IMG/VR virus record: IMGVR_UViG_3300026075_000336
Span: 1 to 24,752 of that record
Strand: one strand, 5' to 3'
DNA length: 24,752 nt
DNA from: a virus
The notes beneath the pieces are model-generated. The model did not search any database, had not been told where the DNA came from, and saw only the letters and a program-made list of their open reading frames with translations. Both the position numbers and the translations under genes were made by a program. Shown here in pieces: positions 1-5,972 of this stretch (positions are counted from its first letter, which is position 1; each line of letters starts with the position of its first letter).

Positions 1-318
1 TCCTGAGGCATTCTTATATCTCCCGCGATATTGGGCTGCCGGTCGTTGTACATCTGCTGCAAGTTCCCAACTAGGCTGTCCCCTATCAAGCTTTTCAGCC
101 TCACGATAGAACCTAGCAACACTCTGCCTAATATTGGTAGGATTAGGATAAAGAGATCGCCTTTCCTGCCGCCAACCCGCACTATCCCTATCCCCACCAC
201 TAGGGTTTGTGAAATTGGATTCAATCCGTCCTGTTTCCAGAGCAGCCTTGACGTGCCGCTTATTGCGGCCCCTGCCCTGACGTAAGATTTCTTTGATTAC
301 AGCGTTTGACTTAGCCAT
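1..318 (-). CDS. Lysozyme/transglycosylase-like virion protein, N-terminal part (runs off left edge)
   Basis: Open from an ATG at 318 to the window edge, giving 106 visible residues. The N-terminus is MAKSNAVIKEIL. Residues 25-53 contain an E28/E33-S34 pair, then GDRDSAGWRQE, which resembles the E-S ... S-x-G-L-x-Q pattern of lytic transglycosylase/goose-lysozyme-like domains. The next part, with YPNP, an arginine/tyrosine helix and a DVQRPAAQYRGRY-type end, is a form I recognise from phage virion lysozyme domains. It is the last visible gene of the ejection module, so it may be the peptidoglycan-cutting ejection protein, in the place of T7 gp16. An in-frame TGA at 343-345 leaves ATG 318 as the only canonical start. 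No good SD precedes it, and the start codon lies inside a plus-strand promoter. Total length is unknown. Confidence 0.75.
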   Translation of the reverse strand, partial: MAKSNAVIKEILRQGRGRNKRHVKAALETGRIESNFTNPSGGDRDSAGWRQERRSLYPNPTNIRQSVARFYREAEKLDRGQPSWELAADVQRPAAQYRGRYKNASG

Positions 319-333
319 GAAGTGTGGTACAAT
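306..333 (+). promoter_or_regulatory. Putative sigma70-type promoter on the plus strand
   Basis: TTGACT (306-311) and TACAAT (328-333) each match five of six consensus bases and are 16 bases apart. Transcription would start near 340 and run rightwards, against the late genes. It is followed by a strong SD, a seven-codon ORF and a hairpin with a U-rich tail. The start codon of the lysozyme-like gene (316-318, minus strand) lies in the spacer. Confidence 0.55.
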
Positions 334-348
334 CCCGGTACCTCAATC

Positions 349-381
349 GGAGGTCATATGCAATCGGTACCTGGCTCTTAG
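349..381 (+). other. SD plus seven-codon ORF (leader-peptide-like)
   Basis: GGAGG at 349-353 stands four bases before ATG 358. The frame reads M-Q-S-V-P-G-S and stops at TAG 379-381. The stop abuts the terminator-like hairpin that begins at 380. The unit could be a leader peptide, a tiny gene, or chance within a small RNA of about 80 bases (340-418). Function is unknown. Confidence 0.35.
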
Positions 382-418
382 CCCCGGTGGATCGCGTTCT
401 GCTGGGGCTTTGAGTTTT
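380..418 (+). terminator. Intrinsic terminator acting on the plus strand
   Basis: The stem pairs 380-391 with 398-409 (12 pairs, beginning AGCCCC/GGGGCT) around a six-base loop, followed by a TTTGAGTTTT tail. Three pairs are G-U wobbles in plus-strand RNA and become A-C mismatches in minus-strand RNA. The minus orientation also has no U tail, so the structure is specific to plus transcripts. It ends just before the stop codon of the 913-residue late gene at 419. Confidence 0.6.
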
Positions 419-3160
419 CTAGGGACTGTCGTAAAGACTTTTCTGCTTAGTAGTCTTAGTATCGTATAGAGACTTCTGCTTAGTCTCCTGAGTATCAAAG
501 AGAGACTTAGCTTTCTTCTTCTTCCCTTCCTTGGACTTAACCTGTACGAATGGGTTCGTGAAGGCATCAAGAATTTCCCCGCCGGATTTAAGCTTAACAA
601 TCTCCTTGGGTGTACGTGCCCCCTGTGCTGCATATCTATCAGAAGGTCCAAAGATTTGCTGTGAACCAGGGGTAATACCCTCAAGTAAGGTAAGAGCAGC
701 GGCAATGGATAACTGATTCGGGTCTAATGGAGTCCCGTCAGGGTTCTTAACCTTCTGACCCTTCCAGTTAATCTCATGTGCTGCTAAGTTGTATGCACCC
801 TCAAGCTGAGGGAGTAATGAAGTAGCTAGTGTGTCAGGGAATCCAGCAGAGAAAGCGAATGGAGTGTATCTAGTTGGGAATCGAGCGGAACCATCTTTCG
901 TTGGTACAGAACCACGAAGGAAAGAAGGTAAAGCGCCCTTCACGAATGCGTTTAGTCCCTTATCCTTCAACCACTCATCAACGTAAGGTTGGGATGAAGC
1001 GACGGCTGCGGTTAGTACCGGATGATCTTTTGGAAGATAACGGTAGAGCCAATTCAAAGAGTTCATGGTCCAAGCAATGAACGGAGTATAGTTTGCAATC
1101 GCTCTACGCATTTCGGGAGAGAATTTCCCATACTTGCCGTACATACGATCTACTGATCTACCTAAGGCCACTTGATTATGGGTTTCTCTCATACCCTTGG
1201 CCGCATCTGCAATGGCTGCTTTGGAAGTCTTTAGTACGTGACCATCCATTAAGGGATTACGAGCTAGTTCTTTGCCGAGCATCCCCGTCTGGAAGAAAGA
1301 CTCAGCCTTGCCAGATAAAGTACCCATTGTAAAGTCTGTGACATTATTCCATACATCTGCTGTCTGCTTAGGGCCATAAGGATTATCGCGGAACTTCTGT
1401 ACTTTTCTAACGGTATCTGCAAGAAATGTATGTCCTGTAACGTCGTGTCGTGTTTCTTCCGGTAGGCGAGCCTGCATGGCTAAGTGACCACCCTTAGTGG
1501 CATGGCCTGTCATTTCAGCGTATGCCTTTGGATCAATCTCCTTCAATTCCTTAAGAGCTTTATACCCACGAATGTAGGCAGTTGGTCCTACACCGGATAC
1601 AACGGAACGTAAAGCAGCTTCGATTACGTTACCCGTATACCATGTGGGGTGTAAGGCTAGAACGTTCTTACGCCACAATGTATTGTACCCCTTAGCAATA
1701 GCTCCAACAGGACCGATTTCAGTCTTAGCCTCATGCTGTTTAAGACGTTGAACCATAGTCTCAGGGACTACAGCATAACCACCCTTGACTTGATAGGGAG
1801 TGAAAGCAACCTTAGTTGAAGGATGAGCGTTGTATCTATTGGCGGCTGCTACAGCTTTACCAAAGTCCTTATGGAGTTCTAGCTTACCGCTCGCCGGTTT
1901 GACTAGTTGGGCACCACCACCAGGCTTGGCTACATAATGGGGACGTTCTAACAGTCCCATTCCTTCAGCAATAGCTAACTTCTGCTCGTCGCGTACCTTC
2001 TTCTGTGTTTTCTTAGCAAGTAAGGCCGCTTCATTGATCGCTTCCTTCTTTCCAACGACTTTCTTCCGTGCCCGGTAAGTCTTTCTATATGTGGTGGCTT
2101 GGGCGCGTCTGGATAAGTCCTCCATAAGTGCGACTTGTTCATCTACACGAGTCTCAATGTGTTTGTCCTCAACTTGTCCTTGTTTCTTTGAATCTCTCTT
2201 AGCCTTGAAATATGACTTGGAACGCGGAGCTACTTCCTTCATAGCTGTACCGGGAAGTTCCTTGACTACCGCTTCAGGCATCTTCCCTGCACGTCTAGCC
2301 ACACCACCGGCAATCATGCCCGGACCCCTAGGAATAGGAGCCACAGTCAGAGCCGTTGAGAGGGGACGTTTCTTGAAGGTGTCACTTACACCCTGTAGTC
2401 CCTTATCCCCATAAGCCTTAACGTATTCTTTGGGGAGACTGATAGCTGCTTCACCCGCACGCTTGCCCGACTCTAAGTAAGCCTTAGGACTAGTAGGATG
2501 CTCATAAGCAGGTTTAGCGATATGGACAGTAGAAGGAACAATCTCACCTGGGATATTGACAGCTTCTCTAGCTGCGTTTTCCAATACTTTGCCTGAGTAA
2601 CCAAGAGACCTACCAGGGTGGATCGCCGCTGCAATGACTTTCTCTTGGTGGAAGGGGAGATGTGCCGCCGCGAACTGGAAGGCATTGGGTCCCTTTTTCT
2701 TAGGCTTATTGAATCGTGCTGCTGTCTTTAAATCCGCGTCAGTGACAACATCATGTTGAGCTTTGCCTTTTTCCAACTCGCGTCTACGAGCAGTACGAGT
2801 AGAATGTTCCTTTTGGATAACTCGATGTTCAATTGAATGGGGAGCACCCTTTAGGAGAGCCTGCTTGCGTGCTGGTGAAGCCGCGTGGTATGCTTCCCGT
2901 ACGGCCTTCCTATAGGCAGGAGTTTTCTTAAACTTCTTTGCACGGTTTAGATCACTAGCTGATTTTGTGTCGCCAGTGGAAGGCTTATATGCAGGACGAC
3001 GACCACGTTTCAGATCGTTTTTAGTATCTCCATGAGATGCGGGAGCAGGTTTCGCATAAGGAAACTTCCGCATATTGGGAGGGGCCTGAACACCTAATTT
3101 GGGTTTAGGCTTAGGTCGTTTATACCGTTTTGGTTTCTTAACGTCTGAAGGAAGAGGCAT
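419..3160 (-). CDS. Large internal virion/DNA ejection protein candidate (913 aa)
   Basis: A 913-residue basic protein. Residues 1-160 are rich in K, R and P. A Lys/Arg-rich helical stretch spans about 310-400. A segment around 485-720 with W-R-K-N (496-499), HPTWYTGN (504-511) and YTPFIAW (691-697) resembles conserved parts of large internal proteins in other phages. The C-terminus carries three tandem KSL(F/Y)D(T/S) units (from about 884). Its place between the 432-residue protein and the lysozyme-like protein fits an ejection protein such as T7 gp15/gp16; this is inferred from context and not from a recognised family. No SD precedes ATG 3160, which lies one base from the TTG start of a divergent plus-strand gene. 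M30 is an alternative start, also without an SD. Confidence 0.7.
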   Translation of the reverse strand: MPLPSDVKKPKRYKRPKPKPKLGVQAPPNMRKFPYAKPAPASHGDTKNDLKRGRRPAYKPSTGDTKSASDLNRAKKFKKTPAYRKAVREAYHAASPARKQALLKGAPHSIEHRVIQKEHSTRTARRRELEKGKAQHDVVTDADLKTAARFNKPKKKGPNAFQFAAAHLPFHQEKVIAAAIHPGRSLGYSGKVLENAAREAVNIPGEIVPSTVHIAKPAYEHPTSPKAYLESGKRAGEAAISLPKEYVKAYGDKGLQGVSDTFKKRPLSTALTVAPIPRGPGMIAGGVARRAGKMPEAVVKELPGTAMKEVAPRSKSYFKAKRDSKKQGQVEDKHIETRVDEQVALMEDLSRRAQATTYRKTYRARKKVVGKKEAINEAALLAKKTQKKVRDEQKLAIAEGMGLLERPHYVAKPGGGAQLVKPASGKLELHKDFGKAVAAANRYNAHPSTKVAFTPYQVKGGYAVVPETMVQRLKQHEAKTEIGPVGAIAKGYNTLWRKNVLALHPTWYTGNVIEAALRSVVSGVGPTAYIRGYKALKELKEIDPKAYAEMTGHATKGGHLAMQARLPEETRHDVTGHTFLADTVRKVQKFRDNPYGPKQTADVWNNVTDFTMGTLSGKAESFFQTGMLGKELARNPLMDGHVLKTSKAAIADAAKGMRETHNQVALGRSVDRMYGKYGKFSPEMRRAIANYTPFIAWTMNSLNWLYRYLPKDHPVLTAAVASSQPYVDEWLKDKGLNAFVKGALPSFLRGSVPTKDGSARFPTRYTPFAFSAGFPDTLATSLLPQLEGAYNLAAHEINWKGQKVKNPDGTPLDPNQLSIAAALTLLEGITPGSQQIFGPSDRYAAQGARTPKEIVKLKSGGEILDAFTNPFVQVKSKEGKKKKAKSLFDTQETKQKSLYDTKTTKQKSLYDSP
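422..511 (-). repeat. Tandem C-terminal repeat KSL(F/Y)D(T/S) x3
   Basis: The last 30 residues of the 913-residue protein are three units of 11, 11 and 8 residues. The cores KSLFDT, KSLYDT and KSLYDS are at residues 885, 896 and 907, separated by Q-E-T-K-Q or T-T-K-Q linkers. They could be short binding motifs for a virion partner; that role is inference. Confidence 0.85.
3099..3126 (+). promoter_or_regulatory. Weak candidate promoter for the 3162 plus-strand gene
   Basis: TTGGGT (3099-3104) and TATACC (3121-3126) are 16 bases apart on the plus strand, inside the N-terminal coding region of the 913-residue gene. Consensus match is modest (3/6 and 4/6). Support comes from context: an SD, an ORF and a terminator follow in the same orientation. 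Confidence 0.3.
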
Positions 3161-3161
3161 T

Positions 3162-3353
3162 TTGCATTACGAGGTTAGTAAACTTAATTGGAGCAAGTTC
3201 AAGTTCTTTGAAGAGTCCATTGTCTACTTAGGTAAGGATGATACGGCAGAGCATCCTACGGCTTCTATGAAGTTATCGGGTCCTGCTGTTGCTACTTACA
3301 CACGAGAGAAGGATAAGCCAATCAAGGTGGTCTGTAATCCCATCACTCAATGA
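3162..3353 (+). CDS. Small plus-strand protein (63 aa), unknown
   Basis: TTG 3162 is preceded by AAGGAAGAGG (3148-3157), with AGAGG four bases from the start. The 63-residue product starts MHYEVSKLNWSKFKF and ends KVVCNPITQ; it is mixed alpha/beta in look with no family I can name. Evidence that it is real: the frame has a protein-like residue mix, the SD is strong, and a clean intrinsic terminator (3359-3384) begins five bases after the stop. It runs against the late operon. Its start lies two bases from the start of the 913-residue gene on the other strand, so each gene's upstream region lies inside the other's coding sequence. A longer frame from 3099 exists but lacks an SD. Confidence 0.65.
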   Translation: MHYEVSKLNWSKFKFFEESIVYLGKDDTAEHPTASMKLSGPAVATYTREKDKPIKVVCNPITQ

Positions 3354-3358
3354 CATAT

Positions 3359-3384
3359 CTATAGCGCAATCGCTATAGTTTGTT
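3359..3384 (+). terminator. Intrinsic terminator after the 3162 plus-strand gene
   Basis: A perfect eight-base stem, CTATAGCG (3359-3366) and CGCTATAG (3371-3378), has a CAAT loop and is followed by TTTGTT. It lies directly after the plus-strand stop codon. The minus orientation has only a weak T-rich tail. Beyond it, 3385-3499 is GC-rich and hairpin-prone (for example GACCC/GGGTC near 3445-3460) with no gene seen. Confidence 0.75.
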
Positions 3385-3499
3385 AATAACCGAATTCCAG
3401 TGTGAGACAGAACGGGCGTCTAAGGGACTCCGAGACCCAACCGAGGGTCAGGGGTAAGGGTCGGCCTGAATTGCCGGGAGAGGGGCCGGAAGGGGCCTC

Positions 3500-4798
3500 T
3501 CAGTCGAAGGGGTTCACCAAGCCCTTGGCCTTGCTGCCTTTCTTGCTATGAGACCTTCTCCATTCGGTATATGTAGGGATACCAAGGGCTTTAGCAATCT
3601 CTGTAGCTTTGAAACCAGCCTTTTGTAATCTACGCGCGGTTTCCCGAGAAAGATGCTTGTCATACTGAGCATCTAATGCAGCACTTACTAAGACTGGTTC
3701 AGGAGCCTTAGCGTCAGAAAGAATCTTTTTAGCTGCATCATGGCGACTAATACCCTTGAAATCCTTAGAGCCAAGAATCTGTTTAGTTTGACTAGCTCGA
3801 CTTGCGCCCTGACCACGTTGATTAGGAGTTCTCCAATCAAACTCAGTACCCTTATCCTTAGGAGTCTTTCCACCACGGATTAAAGCTGACCGCTGTTGAG
3901 GTTTGAGAGCCTGCCAATCATCTAATGAGTAACCGTACTTAGCAGCCTGCTTGATTGCTTCCTCTTTTTCGATACGACCAAGAGACTTAGGCTTAGTACC
4001 GGAACGAGTCTGTGCTTCTTGAATTCTCTTAGCTCTACCCTTAGGACCAAGTAATGCCCAATCGTGAGGGCTGAAGCCATGCTTAGAAGCCTGCTTACTA
4101 AACTCTTTCTCGTAGGTGGTTTCAGACTTAGGCGTGTTCTTAGCTTCGATACGCTTGGTCTTAGCATCCTCAACATCAAGACCAAATTGTTTAGCTGCTA
4201 GTGAGTTCTCAAACTCAGACTGTCTACGCTTCTCTGTGTAGGTTGAAGCGAAGTCACCCTTACGACGCGCTAAGTCTGTACGTGCCTTGCCTACCTGCTC
4301 ATACTTCTGATTACGAGAGAGCGTAGCTACACCTTGCATCTCAGTGTTTCTAGTCTGTGCTGCGCCCTGCTGTTGGATCAATGCACCCTGAATAGCTTTA
4401 ACAATGTTGTTTCTAGCATCTGCCGCTTTTTGGCCTTCAGGAGTTTGACTATGGACTGCTTCAGCTAATGAGGAAGCCTGATTCTGTAATCCCTGATACT
4501 GAGTTGTGGTCTGTGTCTGAAGTCCCTGTAGCTTCTTCAGGTAATCATCATACCAAGCAGGGATTTGATTCTGCGTTGTATTTAAGTCTTGTTCTTCAGG
4601 ACCAAACTCCTGATTGACCGCTGCTGCGCGTTCTTTTCGGAAGTCTCCAACACTAGTCATTCCACCAGGAAAGAAAGGCTCTTGAAGCCGATCAGTCGGA
4701 CGACCCCTGCGATTCTTTTTCTTATTCTTTTTATGTCCGTGGGGGATACGCCCTTGACCTTGGCGTCTGTTTCCTGTAGGGTGGGGGTCTCTAATCAT
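3500..4798 (-). CDS. Internal virion/ejection protein candidate with internal repeats (432 aa)
   Basis: ATG 4798 overlaps the previous stop in an ATGA junction, with GAGGAAG just upstream. The 432-residue product has a basic N-terminus (1-45) and a long Q/A/K-rich, probably helical region (60-230). Two related units follow at 231-265 and 277-308, sharing the pattern K-x-A-x-K-x-G-(F/Y)-S-x-x-D-W-x-x-L-x-P. A helix-turn-helix-like stretch at 386-408 (TARRLQKAGFKATEIAKALG) comes near the end. Such low-complexity helical proteins before a lysozyme-like gene fit podovirus internal core proteins; the specific role is inference. Confidence 0.7.
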   Translation of the reverse strand: MIRDPHPTGNRRQGQGRIPHGHKKNKKKNRRGRPTDRLQEPFFPGGMTSVGDFRKERAAAVNQEFGPEEQDLNTTQNQIPAWYDDYLKKLQGLQTQTTTQYQGLQNQASSLAEAVHSQTPEGQKAADARNNIVKAIQGALIQQQGAAQTRNTEMQGVATLSRNQKYEQVGKARTDLARRKGDFASTYTEKRRQSEFENSLAAKQFGLDVEDAKTKRIEAKNTPKSETTYEKEFSKQASKHGFSPHDWALLGPKGRAKRIQEAQTRSGTKPKSLGRIEKEEAIKQAAKYGYSLDDWQALKPQQRSALIRGGKTPKDKGTEFDWRTPNQRGQGASRASQTKQILGSKDFKGISRHDAAKKILSDAKAPEPVLVSAALDAQYDKHLSRETARRLQKAGFKATEIAKALGIPTYTEWRRSHSKKGSKAKGLVNPFD

Positions 4799-4956
4799 CT
4801 CTTCCTCTTCACCTTGGTTGCGTCTTTAGTGAAGTATCCGTATTTGGCGATAGCTTCCTTCTTGAGATTATGCATATATCGCTTTGCACCAGCCTTTCCA
4901 AGCTGACGCTCTTTCTGTGCGGCTATTGCTTTAATCTGTTGTCTAGTCCAGGGCAT
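4795..4956 (-). CDS. Small basic protein (53 aa), unknown
   Basis: The chosen start is ATG 4956 (MPWTRQQIKAIAAQKERQL). The product is a 53-residue basic helix-forming protein ending KVKRKR. It contains AIAKYGY, which resembles the repeat unit of the next gene's product (QAAKYGYS). It overlaps the 432-residue gene by four bases (ATGA), so it belongs to the same late operon. No SD is seen; the region upstream is AT-rich and leads into the divergent plus-strand gene at 4984. A longer frame to 5001 exists but starts without support. Confidence 0.55.
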   Translation of the reverse strand: MPWTRQQIKAIAAQKERQLGKAGAKRYMHNLKKEAIAKYGYFTKDATKVKRKR

Positions 4957-4983
4957 TATGTAAATAAGAATGGAGTTTACTGA

Positions 4984-5253
4984 ATGGACCTTATTGCGCA
5001 TTGCCAGGTCGAACTATGCGCCAACTGCGAGGCCGGGCGAACGAAGCGGCCCTACATCGAGTGCCAGCACATCGGCCCCGATGACGCAGGAGCGGTGATC
5101 GAGTTCGTCCGCGCCGACCTCCACCGGGGGGCCGTAGAGGCGTTACGTCAGTTCGGGGCGCACAAGGGAACCTGCGCATGGTGGATTGCCAAAGGTGCTG
5201 CGCCGTGCGATTGCGGGCTGTTTGCGACCCTCGACCGCCTCGGGGGGCAGTAA
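4984..5253 (+). CDS. GC-rich cysteine-motif protein (89 aa), likely acquired
   Basis: ATG 4984 follows GGAG (4972-4975) at eight bases. The product has C12-x2-C15, C27-Q-H29 and a second cluster C64 ... C75-D-C77-G, so it may bind zinc; no named family is recognised. Base composition jumps here: 5041-5100 has 39 of 60 G/C against 28 of 60 at 4861-4920. It opens a plus-strand cassette with the 5253 gene and two tRNAs, and is divergent from the 53-residue late gene. Opposite orientation and composition suggest horizontal gain of a moron-type gene. Confidence 0.75.
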   Translation: MDLIAHCQVELCANCEAGRTKRPYIECQHIGPDDAGAVIEFVRADLHRGAVEALRQFGAHKGTCAWWIAKGAAPCDCGLFATLDRLGGQ

Positions 5254-5432
5254 TGAAGCCTAAGTCAATTGTAGATGAGTGTGAGGACCTTCGACACTGG
5301 AATAGAGTCTTGTTAAAGGAAGTAGACGATCTTACGAGACAGAATAAAAAGCTTTGGGATAGTAATGCTGAACTAGCAGAATTAGTTGAAGAGTTGCAGG
5401 AAAGGCTAGAAGAGGCCGGTGTGGTGGAATAG
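5253..5432 (+). CDS. Coiled-coil protein (59 aa), unknown
   Basis: The ATG at 5253-5255 overlaps the previous stop (TAATG). The product starts MKPKSIVDECEDL and is almost wholly a charged heptad-type helix, ending EELQERLEEAGVVE, so a dimerising coiled coil is likely. G-rich sequence before the start may act as SD, or translation may be coupled. Base composition returns to that of the late genes, unlike the gene before it. Its last 18 bases (5415-5432) are also the acceptor and D-stem start of tRNA-Leu. Confidence 0.65.
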   Translation: MKPKSIVDECEDLRHWNRVLLKEVDDLTRQNKKLWDSNAELAELVEELQERLEEAGVVE

Positions 5433-5498
5433 GCAGACACGAAGGACTTAAAATCCTTTGTCCGTAAGGACGTACAGGTTCGATCCCTGTCACCGGCA
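5415..5498 (+). tRNA. tRNA-Leu (UAA)
   Basis: A full class II cloverleaf is present. The acceptor GCCGGTG (5415-5421) pairs with CACCGGC (5491-5497), with discriminator A5498. The anticodon stem AAGGA/TCCTT encloses loop CTTAAAA with anticodon TAA at 5449-5451. A long variable arm (about TGTCCGTAAGGACGT) and a T arm with GGTTCGATCC follow. CCA is not encoded. The tRNA overlaps the 3' end of the coiled-coil gene. Confidence 0.95.
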
Positions 5499-5516
5499 TC
5501 GGGCATTACTTCCCCA

Positions 5517-5589
5517 GCCCCCGTAACTCAGTGGCTAGAGTTCCTGACTTTTAATCAGGGAGCCGTAGGTTCGAATCCTACCGGGGGTA
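5517..5589 (+). tRNA. tRNA-Lys (UUU)
   Basis: The acceptor GCCCCCG (5517-5523) pairs with CGGGGGT (5582-5588; one G-U pair), with discriminator A5589. The anticodon stem CCTGA/TCAGG encloses CTTTTAA with anticodon TTT at 5550-5552. The T arm is GTAGG-TTCGAAT-CCTAC. CCA is not encoded. It lies 18 bases after tRNA-Leu, probably on one transcript. Both tRNAs read codons ending in A (and G by wobble). Confidence 0.95.
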
Positions 5590-5764
5590 TCCAACTACTC
5601 ATACGAGTATGAATCTCTTCAAGCTTACGATCACAGTCAATATAGTAACCCTGATCGTAGAGTTCTTTGGCTTCCATACCCATCTTTAGAACAGCTTCCT
5701 TGCGTTGCATATCCATTAAGCTCTTGATAGGAAGGTAATCCCACATATGTTTACAGTTGCTCAT
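5555..5764 (-). CDS. Small helical protein (69 aa), C-terminus antisense to tRNA-Lys
   Basis: Runs from ATG 5764 with N-terminus MSNCKHMWDYLPIKSLMDMQ and a K/E-rich helical body (RKEAVLKMGMEAKELYDQGY). About the last 11 residues (PPVGFEPTAP type) are read from the antisense of tRNA-Lys, a typical artefact sequence. The original C-terminus was therefore probably replaced when the tRNA cassette entered. It lies between the 182- and 53-residue late genes. Its start codon overlaps that of the plus-strand zinc-ribbon gene (CATG). No SD is visible. Confidence 0.55.
   Translation of the reverse strand: MSNCKHMWDYLPIKSLMDMQRKEAVLKMGMEAKELYDQGYYIDCDRKLEEIHTRMSSWIPPVGFEPTAP
5724..5751 (+). promoter_or_regulatory. 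Candidate promoter for the zinc-ribbon gene
   Basis: TTGATA (5724-5729) and TATGTT (5746-5751) are 16 bases apart on the plus strand, matching 5/6 and 4/6 of the sigma70 consensus. Transcription would start near 5758, about five bases before ATG 5763, so the mRNA would be leaderless or nearly so. This would explain why that gene has no SD. Confidence 0.4.
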
Positions 5765-5972
5765 GTATAAAGGTCAGAAGTTAAAGAAGTGTCCTAAGTG
5801 TGGAGCGGACGAAGGATTGATTAAATGTCCTGTGTGTCATAATCCTGAGAACGGTAGACTTACCAGTAAGGGTATTGGACTATATCGAGACTGGCAGATT
5901 TGGCCTAAAGAGAAGCCAGTTCCTCAATCGGAACAGTCTGAATGTCCCTCTTGCGGCGAAGATAGTTCTTGA
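5763..5972 (+). CDS. Zinc-ribbon protein (69 aa)
   Basis: Three CxxC knuckles are visible: CPKC (10-13), CPVC (22-25) and CPSC (61-64). The first two are spaced like a zinc ribbon and the third is at the extreme C-terminus. Partner and role are unknown; small zinc-ribbon proteins of phages may act on transcription or bind nucleic acid. The ATG at 5763-5765 has no SD; a TTG at 5757 is in frame. The gene fills the gap between two late genes on the opposite strand and its last 68 bases overlap the 3' end of the 182-residue gene. Confidence 0.75.
   Translation: MYKGQKLKKCPKCGADEGLIKCPVCHNPENGRLTSKGIGLYRDWQIWPKEKPVPQSEQSECPSCGEDSS

Noticed and set aside
4991-5506. 171-codon minus-strand frame across the plus-strand cassette
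   Set aside because: It begins in the antisense of tRNA-Leu (RDRTCTSLR-type artefact) and is Ser/Arg-rich; the plus-strand genes explain the region.
5626-5659. Inverted repeat TACGATCA/TGATCGTA as terminator for the tRNA transcript
   Set aside because: The 8-base stem has an 18-base loop and no T run, and it lies in the coding sequence of the 69-residue gene.
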